A stretch of 64,000 nucleotides of DNA from Cyclobacterium lianum (GTDB lineage Bacteria; Bacteroidota; Bacteroidia; Cytophagales; Cyclobacteriaceae): positions 62,001-126,000 of the forward strand of contig NZ_FRCY01000004.1 in the NCBI RefSeq assembly GCF_900143075.1, in the 5' to 3' direction. A program made the position numbers and the translations under genes. A model generated the notes under the pieces. It had not been told where the DNA came from, searched no databases, and saw nothing but the letters and a program-made list of their open reading frames with translations. Positions 17,615 to 25,600 of this stretch are shown here, in pieces (position 1 is the stretch's first letter; each line of letters opens with the position of its first letter).

Positions 17615-18955
17615 TCACCTCATATTACCAATTACCCTTTTAAATTTTCTCACGGATTTCTTTCCCAGTCTATCCAGGTCCTTAAACTGAAGTGGACTGT
17701 TTTCGAGCGGGTCATTGCGCAGGTCGTAGATTTCTCCGTCTGCATAATACTTCCAGGAGGTATCGTAAACAAAGGTTCTTGGAGTGAAGTTTCCCCAATT
17801 AGGTGCATAGTGGCAAAATACCCATTCCCTGACCCTTCCGGAATATTGCGGGTTTACCAATTGGGGGTAGAAGCTGATGCCGTCCATTGGAAAGGTCTGA
17901 TCAAGGGGGTCCCTACCAGATACTTCGAGCAGCGTAGGTAAAAAATCGGTCAAATCGATCAGGTTTGGATTGCGGCTACCCGCCGCTATGGTCCCGGGCC
18001 AGTAGGCCAGCAATGGCACGTGAGTACCCAAATCGTTGGTATACCCCTTGTTTCCCCGCAATTCACGGCCATTTAACCGGTTGACAACGTCTCTATCTGT
18101 ACCATTGTCACCCATAAACAGAATCAGCGTATTCTCCGCCAGCCCAAGCTCGGTAACTTTGTTGATGATCCTGCCCACCAATTTGTCCATATAGCTGACC
18201 ATACCCGGAAAATAACGGGGATCATTGACCCGGTCCTCAGGATCATAAGAGACGTAATCCGGGGAGCCAGGATAGGGTTCGAAGGGATCGTGGGTCAGGG
18301 CCATGGGAAAATACGCAAAAAACGGTTCGCCTGCCTGTTTCTCCACAAAATCCTCCAGATAATCTGTAAAAAGGTCCGGGCCGTACTGGCCTTCAAACTT
18401 TTCCAGCCCGGTGCCTTTGGTGTCGAGCAGCGCATTTTTATAACGGGAGCCCAGATCGCGCACCTGCCACAGGCGATAGGAATCAAAACCAGCTTCCTCC
18501 GGCAGACTGCCTACTTTGCCCCCAGCCAGTTCCTGCTGTCTGGCGTTTCCGTAAAGTTGCCACTTGCCCACCACGCAGGTAGCATAGCCCCGGTCTTTCA
18601 GCCAATGTGCGATTGTCTTTTCACCCGGGTCCAGCAAGCCAAAGCCAATGTAATTGCGGAAATTGTACTTTCCGGTCATCAGCTGCACACGTGAAGGTGT
18701 ACAGAGCGGCGTGGCATGTGCGTTTTCGAAAACCATACCACCTGCAGCCATGCGGTCCAGAAAAGGAGTTTGGTGTTCTTTGTTGCCATAGGCGGGAAGT
18801 ACCTCATATCCCAAATCATCTGCAAAAATCAAAATGATATTGGGAGACTGCTGGGCTCGCGGCCCGGGATTTACTCCTGCCAGACCGATTAAAAGCGTGA
18901 AAGCGATCAATAAAGGTTTTGGTGTCAAAATGAAGGTTTTTGAATGGGTGAACAT
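17615..18955 (-). CDS. Sulfatase (family S1, formylglycine type)
   Basis: A 446-residue secreted arylsulfatase-type enzyme. A signal peptide spans about residues 12-33 (cleavage near PRAQ). FADDLG at 43-48 binds calcium. The active-site signature CTPSR begins at Cys84, which would be converted to formylglycine by an anaerobic or FGE-type maturase not seen in this window. Later metal and sulfate-binding segments are GKWQLYG, LTHDPFEP and FMGDNGTD. It removes sulfate esters from a polysaccharide or other substrate in the periplasm. The neighbouring family 8 lyase, 160 bp upstream on the same strand, suggests a sulfated glycosaminoglycan-like substrate. The ATG at 18955 gives a normal signal peptide; an upstream ATG at 19009 adds 18 residues. 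Confidence 0.9.
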   Translation of the reverse strand: MFTHSKTFILTPKPLLIAFTLLIGLAGVNPGPRAQQSPNIILIFADDLGYEVLPAYGNKEHQTPFLDRMAAGGMVFENAHATPLCTPSRVQLMTGKYNFRNYIGFGLLDPGEKTIAHWLKDRGYATCVVGKWQLYGNARQQELAGGKVGSLPEEAGFDSYRLWQVRDLGSRYKNALLDTKGTGLEKFEGQYGPDLFTDYLEDFVEKQAGEPFFAYFPMALTHDPFEPYPGSPDYVSYDPEDRVNDPRYFPGMVSYMDKLVGRIINKVTELGLAENTLILFMGDNGTDRDVVNRLNGRELRGNKGYTNDLGTHVPLLAYWPGTIAAGSRNPNLIDLTDFLPTLLEVSGRDPLDQTFPMDGISFYPQLVNPQYSGRVREWVFCHYAPNWGNFTPRTFVYDTSWKYYADGEIYDLRNDPLENSPLQFKDLDRLGKKSVRKFKRVIGNMR

Positions 18956-19115
18956 TACGTCGGGCCTCTTTCCGCAAGTTAATCTACTACATAATCGGAG
19001 GTTTTCCAATAATCAGCTTCGCAGATGAGGCTATCAAATCCAAAACAGCAGAAAGCCAAAATTTATTGATTTTAGCGAAATAGAAGTCTGAACCAGAGTC
19101 CACAGGCTGATTTTT

Positions 19116-21290
19116 CTACAGCTCCTCCAGGGCAATGGAGACTGACTTACCTGCATAAACGCCATTTGGCAGCTTTATGGTGATTTGGGTGGTCTCATTG
19201 CTTTCCTCCCAATTGGCTTCAGCCTGTGTCCCTGTTACGGCATACCTTCCGGGTAGCCTGATATTAAAGGTATCCAATTTTCTCATTGGGTCAGCTACCG
19301 TCAACGATTTTTTGCTTTTTGTCTCCTGTCTGAGTAGTAATATTCCCGGCTGATCAACATTTATCAGCGAACCGTCTGACAGAGAAAGTGAACCTGCCTC
19401 ATAAAATACGGCCTGGGTTTGCTTCAGACCGGGGTGATGGACGGCCTGCAGCCCTGGCTCGTTGGCCAGGATCCGCAGACCAGATTGTGCCATGGCTGAA
19501 AGGACTTCAGGATTGGTAACTGGCAGCACCACATAGGCATAGCTACCTCCATCGGGCCGCACGCCATGATCAAAGTAGGCTGTCAGGACCTTTTTTCGGA
19601 TCTCTTTCGTAGACACATGCTTTTGATCGGTGATATCCGCCCAGCTGCCGGTTTCTACCCGGTTGCTGACCTTCAGGTTGGGCTGCTGCGGAAACCAGTA
19701 GCCAACCCCATCGTGATACAACCAGTCCAGATTTTCCAACACATGTTCTCCTTCGGGAAGCTGGCTGGCGGCCCTTCCGTTTTGCCCGATGCTGATCTCA
19801 TCTCTGAGTATTACCTGATCTACGGTAGTAGCCACCGGATAAGGTTTGGAGGAAGCGATTCCTGCTCCAAGGCAAACATACATCCTGTCGAAAAAAAACC
19901 AGGCCTTTTTTGCCATTGTACTGTCATGAGGACTGATAAAGTCAAATCCTACCGCCCCAAAGTAACCGTCTTCAGCCGCGCCGACAAATTCTGTCAAACC
20001 ATCCAATTGAATATTGTCTGGCCTGTGTAGTTCCGGTTTTTGAAGGATGGTGGTCCCGGATATCTTTTGCCAGTCGTAAACGGGCCAGATATCATGGTAT
20101 TCATCGCCTCTCAGCATGAGGTAATTGGTCCCATCTGCACGATGGTGGGTGGTAATGCCCGGACCATTGTAAGGTTTCTCCATATTTCTATTTCTGGTAG
20201 AAAACATACGCACTGTAGTGTAAAAATCAGGTCGCTGCAGCACAAAATGTTCGGTCTGCCAGAAAAATTTAGCGAAAGAAGTACTGGGTTTGCTTTCTCC
20301 CTTTCTGAGCCTCAATATCTCCATTAATTCTTCCTCCCGGTAATTGGTACTGCGCAAAAGCCGTTCAATTTCGAGGGTGCCTTTGGGCTGGAATCCGGAT
20401 TGATTGGAAATGGACCTGTTTTTTACACTGATATCCTCGTAAATGCCATACACTAACTGTTTGTATACCCCATCGAGGTAATAATCTACCAATTGATTGA
20501 TCCGGTCCTGGTCGAAGGCGTAGCTGGTGCCCGCCACATAATCCGCCCACTCACCAAAGGCATTGGCATATTTGCCATAGCCATAAGATGTGGTATTGTT
20601 TACCCGGTCTTCCCGGTGATGAAAACTATAATCGTGCTGGATGCCGCGCTCACCGGTACTGAATTTGATCTCATTGGCAATGATCTCGATGACCTCGTCA
20701 AACGCTTGTTTGTTTTCCGTGAACAACATGTTTTTTGCCAGTATACCGGCAATTACGATGCGGTCACCACTGGGCCTGGCACCCGAGGCTGCCATATGTG
20801 CCCTGCCAATAATGGGTTGTGCTTTTCGCACCAGTCCAGTCGGAAATTCACTTCCCATCAGCAGCATCAGATTTACCAGATGGGTAGGGGTAGTAATTTG
20901 ATTGTTGTGCCAGTTATCTCCCACAAAGTCATTCACCACCCAGTATCTCAGCGACAAAGTAATTTTTTCTTTGAGAGCAGAATCCTGAAAGAAGGGAGAA
21001 GATTTTTTGCTGTAGGCTTTGGCCAGATAGACCAGATCTGCTGTATGCCTTCGATGTGGAAAGCCCGCATTCCTGCTCAGGTCTTCATAATCGATTTCAG
21101 GAAAAGCCCCCTCCTCATTCATGCGGTCCAATATATCATGGACACGGGAGGGATCGATCGCCTCCTCCAGCAGTTCAGCAACCACCCTCTGGCGAATCGT
21201 ATCCAATTCACTGGCGTGTGATAGAAATGATGGGAATGAGCATAAAACCAGTAAGAACAACAACAGCCTTCCGGATGCATGTAATTTCAT
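19116..21290 (-). CDS. Polysaccharide lyase family 8-like enzyme
   Basis: A 724-residue secreted enzyme with a signal peptide (hydrophobic residues 8-22, cleavage near SHAS). Residues 30-340 form an alpha/alpha toroid with the PL8 substrate-cleft motifs DNWHNNQI (125-132) and HDYSFHHRED (219-228, likely catalytic His), followed by TSYGYGKY with the candidate catalytic Tyr. NQSGFQPKG and RPDFYTTVRMFSTRNRNME begin the beta-sandwich part that continues to the end. PL8 enzymes cleave chondroitin, hyaluronan or xanthan by beta-elimination, leaving unsaturated uronic ends. A sulfatase gene lies downstream in the same direction. The distant KDG kinase could process the released uronate. No SusC/SusD pair is in the window. 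Confidence 0.85.
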   Translation of the reverse strand: MKLHASGRLLLFLLVLCSFPSFLSHASELDTIRQRVVAELLEEAIDPSRVHDILDRMNEEGAFPEIDYEDLSRNAGFPHRRHTADLVYLAKAYSKKSSPFFQDSALKEKITLSLRYWVVNDFVGDNWHNNQITTPTHLVNLMLLMGSEFPTGLVRKAQPIIGRAHMAASGARPSGDRIVIAGILAKNMLFTENKQAFDEVIEIIANEIKFSTGERGIQHDYSFHHREDRVNNTTSYGYGKYANAFGEWADYVAGTSYAFDQDRINQLVDYYLDGVYKQLVYGIYEDISVKNRSISNQSGFQPKGTLEIERLLRSTNYREEELMEILRLRKGESKPSTSFAKFFWQTEHFVLQRPDFYTTVRMFSTRNRNMEKPYNGPGITTHHRADGTNYLMLRGDEYHDIWPVYDWQKISGTTILQKPELHRPDNIQLDGLTEFVGAAEDGYFGAVGFDFISPHDSTMAKKAWFFFDRMYVCLGAGIASSKPYPVATTVDQVILRDEISIGQNGRAASQLPEGEHVLENLDWLYHDGVGYWFPQQPNLKVSNRVETGSWADITDQKHVSTKEIRKKVLTAYFDHGVRPDGGSYAYVVLPVTNPEVLSAMAQSGLRILANEPGLQAVHHPGLKQTQAVFYEAGSLSLSDGSLINVDQPGILLLRQETKSKKSLTVADPMRKLDTFNIRLPGRYAVTGTQAEANWEESNETTQITIKLPNGVYAGKSVSIALEEL

Positions 21291-21335
21291 ATTCAGATTA
21301 TTTTGGGCAATAGACTAGTTGGCAACTGGATTTAT

Positions 21336-21566
21336 TCAGGATTCTTTCCTGTCATTCCGTTCCAATTCTTCCATTCTTTTTCTCAGAGAAAGTGGTCGCA
21401 TGTCGGTCCAGATTTCCTCGATATAGTCCAGACAGTCCTGTTTTTTGCCAGCCTTTCCTGCAGCTTTCCAGCCCAGCGGAATTTCGCGGTCTTCCGGCCA
21501 GATGCTGTACTGTTCTTCGTGGTTGACGACCACCTGATACCGCCTGTTGTCTTCATCTTGATTCAT
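21336..21566 (-). CDS. mbtH: MbtH-like protein
   Basis: A 76-residue protein that fits the MbtH signature. [10 protein letters not shown] is at about residues 15-24, PLGW follows five residues later, and [18 protein letters not shown] is near the end, including the three family tryptophans. MbtH proteins bind the adenylation domain of nonribosomal peptide synthetases and activate or stabilise it. No adenylation domain or NRPS is visible in these 64 kb, so it is an orphan here. I start at the second ATG ([10 protein letters not shown]) because it fits MbtH lengths; an ATG three codons upstream is possible. It ends 46 bp before the PL8 gene begins and may share a transcript with it. Cytoplasmic. 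Confidence 0.9.
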   Translation of the reverse strand: MNQDEDNRRYQVVVNHEEQYSIWPEDREIPLGWKAAGKAGKKQDCLDYIEEIWTDMRPLSLRKRMEELERNDRKES

Positions 21567-21884
21567 GCAATACAATTTATCTTTTTATAAAGGTTTATTA
21601 CGATTTCAACCTGTCACTTTTGCTGCAAGCAGGAATATTCCGGCGAAGCCAAATAGAAACCCCTGTGCATATCGAAAATAACACGACGAATGCGACATTG
21701 CCATTAAATGTACGGATTTTCTCGAATGTATCAAGCAATTGTGTTTGCCAAGCCGGATACTGGAAAATATTAAAATGTAGAAAAGGTAGATTTTCAGGGT
21801 ACCGAATCGGAACTTTTTTCCATTTTATCTTTATCTTTATTGACTTGATAAATCATTGGTACATAGCTTTTTAATTTTTATCTC
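21567..21884. other. Intergenic between divergent genes
   Basis: A 318-bp gap between mbtH (left) and the LuxR-type regulator (right). T-rich sequence with repeated TATCTTTA lies at 21828-21840, about 45 nt before the regulator, and may be a -7 element. No clear -33 box. No other feature recognised. Confidence 0.3.
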
Positions 21885-22565
21885 ATGTCGGCAAGCAACG
21901 AAAGCATGACACCTTTTACCGGGATTTTGTCCAGGGAAGAGATATGTGCGCTCCAGCACTGTTGTAAACATGAAAAAAACCTGATGGTCAGTATTTTTGA
22001 TACAGGGAGGAAAAAATTCTTATTCCACAACGATACTTTTAAAAGCATCCTCGGTTACAACACCGATGAAATGACCAATGGTGGCTGGGAATTTTGGTTT
22101 AAGAAAATCAAACCTGTGGAGCTGAAGTCTATCAGCAACCTGATCGATTCCCTCACTGGTACTTCGGAGGCCCTGCCTCCCATGCACAGTGGTCAGGCCT
22201 ACACCTACCACGTGCAGGATATTTTTAGAAATTGGTTGTTGATTCAACACCAGGTTTCACTTTTGATGAAGGCCAATAAAGAATTTATTATCAGCTATAT
22301 ATATAACATTACCAATCAGGAGCGTTTGGATACGATTCTTACAGAATTTCAATTCTGCTACCAAAACAATACGGTTGAGATTTCTAGAAGGGAGAAGGAA
22401 GTGCTGCATTTATTAGGGGAGGGATTTTCATCGAAGCAAATTGCCGATAAGCTTTTTATCAGTATTCATACGGCAATTTCCCATCGAAAACATTTGATTG
22501 AAAAATTCGCTGTAAAAAATACTGCTCAACTGATCAAAGAGGCCTCCAAATCTGATTTGATCTGA
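21885..22565 (+). CDS. PAS-like/LuxR-type transcriptional regulator
   Basis: A 226-residue cytoplasmic regulator. Residues about 30-145 resemble a PAS fold (KNLMVSIFDTGRKKFLFHND, FKSILGYNTDEMTNGGWEFWF). Residues 166-222 form a LuxR/GerE HTH (SRREKEVLHLLGEGFSSKQI and FISIHTAISHRKHLIEKF). There is no receiver domain, so it may sense a ligand or pair with another signal. This type is common in Bacteroidota. It lies 123 bp upstream of the two giant unknown genes on the same strand and could control them. A short hairpin directly after its stop may limit read-through. Confidence 0.85.
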   Translation: MSASNESMTPFTGILSREEICALQHCCKHEKNLMVSIFDTGRKKFLFHNDTFKSILGYNTDEMTNGGWEFWFKKIKPVELKSISNLIDSLTGTSEALPPMHSGQAYTYHVQDIFRNWLLIQHQVSLLMKANKEFIISYIYNITNQERLDTILTEFQFCYQNNTVEISRREKEVLHLLGEGFSSKQIADKLFISIHTAISHRKHLIEKFAVKNTAQLIKEASKSDLI

Positions 22566-22566
22566 A

Positions 22567-22586
22567 AATCCCCATAAATAGGGATT
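22567..22586 (+). terminator. Short hairpin after the regulator
   Basis: AATCCC-N8-GGGATT, a perfect 6-bp stem starting 2 nt after the regulator stop. It has no T tract, so it may be an attenuator or structural element rather than a full terminator. Confidence 0.3.
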
Positions 22587-22688
22587 GTGTTCGCGCAGGC
22601 ATTCGGGTAAATTTAACTTTCGGTAATTCGCTGTGTTCCCTCCAGAAAATTGCCGGGATCTTTTTTTTCAAGCCAGCAAACCTTCTCC

Positions 22689-25600
22689 ATGAAAAAAACA
22701 AACCCAGCATCCGTTTTATCCGGCCTAATAGGACATTTACGTCTTGACAGGCCGGAAGAGAAAAAGGCTTCTCTCGAGCTGAACGCACTTTTGACCAGAA
22801 CCCGGCTTGAAGGAGGAGCTGAAAGGCTGAGGTCAGGTCTGTTTTCGTTCGAAACATCGGACCTTTTCCAGGCCGATACGATCAGCAAATCTCAGCAAAA
22901 AGCGATTCAGACCATCCGGGATGCCCGACAAAAAAGAAATCCGGAGACACAGTTTAAGGTTTTCCGCAGAGAGCTGGCACTGAAAGACCCCCTCATACCA
23001 CAATCGGTATCGGACTGGTCTGTGGGCTCCAGGGTAGATGAGACAGTGGGTCCGTTTAGAAATAAAGATGGCAGGCAATTCTGGTTTGACTTTTTGCCCA
23101 TAGGCAGCTTTACGGCATTATACAAGCAGGGCACAACAGCTCCCATCCTCTTGTTTCAGGAGAGGAAAGCACCTGGTAAAACAGCTTTGCGTGCAAAAAA
23201 TACGATACGACCATCCCACCAGTATTCTCTGGGAGATGGCGGAATATGGATCAATGCCAGGCTTCTGTCTCCAAACGCACCTGAGGGTACATTCACCGGA
23301 CTCACGATCAGCTCCGGGCTCATCAAAATTAGCCATCCAGCGAAAACGGTCAGCAAAAAATTAACCCTTCCGGCCAATGGTCAAATAGAGGTGGTTTTAA
23401 AATTGGCACAACAGGAGCTCACTGCCGTCGATAAAAAAAGTGCCTATGGAAAGGCTGCGGCTGAGATGACCATAAACCTCCCTGCCATTCTGGAATTCGG
23501 CATTGCTGGTAACACAGCATCCATTGATAAGATCGACCGGTCGGCATGGACCCTGATGGGGCAAAAATTAAACTTTACCTGGGATAAACAACAGGCTTTA
23601 ACCTACCATCCCCTGTTGCAGCGCATTCTGATCCCTTTTCAAGTTTCAGCTAAAATGCTGGAAATGCAGCAAAACGAGTCAGACTTCAATTTCCTGAGCA
23701 ATAGGGCGCCGATAGAAAATTCCGGATGGCTATTGCCCGTCACGCAACTGGACCTGAACCAACCCACAGTCCCGGAGGGTACCGGACAACTGTACGTTCG
23801 TACCGGGCCGGGACTGGTTAACTCCTGGGAAGGACTGCAGGGTAGCGGCTTTCAGCTATCTCAAACACACCTGGTGGGTGGACCTGGCCAATTGCTCCTG
23901 GTAGATTTTGCCGTTTCTAATCCCCATGCAAGTCAGGAACTGGACTTGTGGAAAACCGCTGATCAAGTGGTAGCATCAAAAGCTTTGCTTACATTTCCCC
24001 AAACCGGCCCTTTGATTTACCTGAGCCATGCCAATGGCAATGAACTCCTGATGCGTTATTGTGATGCAGATTTTCGGGTAGACCGGCCGGTCAAAGTGGA
24101 TGGTACACCGCCTGTCTTACAATCCAGGCATTCCCTTCTCCTCTTATCTGCTACTCCTGCAAACCGGTTGATTTATTTGTTTGACGACAACCTCATCGCT
24201 GACACAGCCGCAATAGAGAATCAGGATCCCTATATGCCGGAGCAAATGGCGCTAGCCATGAGCAATGCCTTATTTAAGGTCACACAGCCAAACGGCTGCC
24301 TGCTCTTTGGGGAGTTGGATGAAAATTTCGCAAAAGTAACTGAAGGCTTTCTCTTTTTGTCATTCGGTCTATTGGCCTATATCCCGATCCTGCCAGATCC
24401 CTATGCTGCCAATTTAGGTCTGGTACGAAGCCAATTCAGGGAAAGCAGTAGTTCTACCGGTGGGGCAGGACTTCAGGGCTGGCTGATAGGAAGAACGGCA
24501 TGGAGCCCCGGTGAAGAGGGCGATCAGGTCGGCGTTTCCTTTCACTTCTCACCGTTGGAGCAGCTTTTTGGAGGGATTTCCCTGGAACAACCGGAACAGC
24601 ATGGCACTACCTCTCCTGAGGTTGCTGGCCCGGGAATGGTTTCGGCAATTTCTAAGCGTCCTCCCTTTTCATCCGTAGCCAACGCTGATCTGGAAAGTCC
24701 CGGAGGCAGACTTTCAGCCATGCATTTTTCGTCAAGGCTGGAACAGTCAGATGCGGTCAGGTCTGCCCCTCTGGCTGCTACTGCCGCAGCAGCAGCGAGT
24801 GCTGCTCCGGTACGGCTACCGGACTATGACAGCCAATGGGAAAAGGAGACCAGCAGGTACCGGCGGGATGTTTTTGCACTGCTGGACGTCAGCACCAATG
24901 CTGATCTCTTTGGAATCAGCTTTGATCTGCTGAATCGCCGTGAATTCAGGGTGGATACAGAAAGGGATCCAACAACTGGAGAAATTAGTTACAGCTTTTT
25001 CTCTCTGCAGGTACAGGGCCTGGATGTGGTCAGTGCCGGTGAAAATGTACGGGCCTTTACTGTACCACAAATTTCATGGGAGCCGGTGATCAACCTGAGT
25101 CCTCCGGTTCCTCCTCCAGACGGACCCTTCGACGGGGACCCGGCAGCCGGGTTCAATTATTATCCGGACGATGGAGGCCCCACAAGGATCTCCAATAATA
25201 GCGAAGATAAGGTCATACTTGCTCCACTGCCGCTTACTGATTTCCTGGTGGAGCATCGAAAAAATGACGAAAATTTTAAAGCTTTCTCATTTTTCACCCT
25301 TCCCTTCGGTATGAAAGCCGCAGCACTGCTAACGGAAAATTACAGCTTCAACAATGTAAACCGGCAAGGGGGCGATTTAAGTGGAAGCCGGTATTCTTTT
25401 GACGAGCAGCTACTGTCGGGGCTGCAACTTCGAATGGATGCAGGGACACCTCTGAGAGATGGAGACAGTCAAATGTTTATGGGATCTACCGTACAGATAA
25501 ATAACATTCTCGATTTTTTAGGCAATGAAACGGGTAATAGTACCCTGGGTGGCAGTGTAACTGATATTTTCAACCGGGAGTTTTTTTACGACAGCAACTA

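Noticed and set aside
21336-21566. NRPS biosynthetic cluster around mbtH
   Set aside because: No adenylation, condensation or carrier-protein domain is present in the neighbouring genes.
21620-21874. 84-residue plus-strand protein before the LuxR gene
   Set aside because: It covers the probable promoter area and has a low-complexity, T-rich 3' end; no family likeness.
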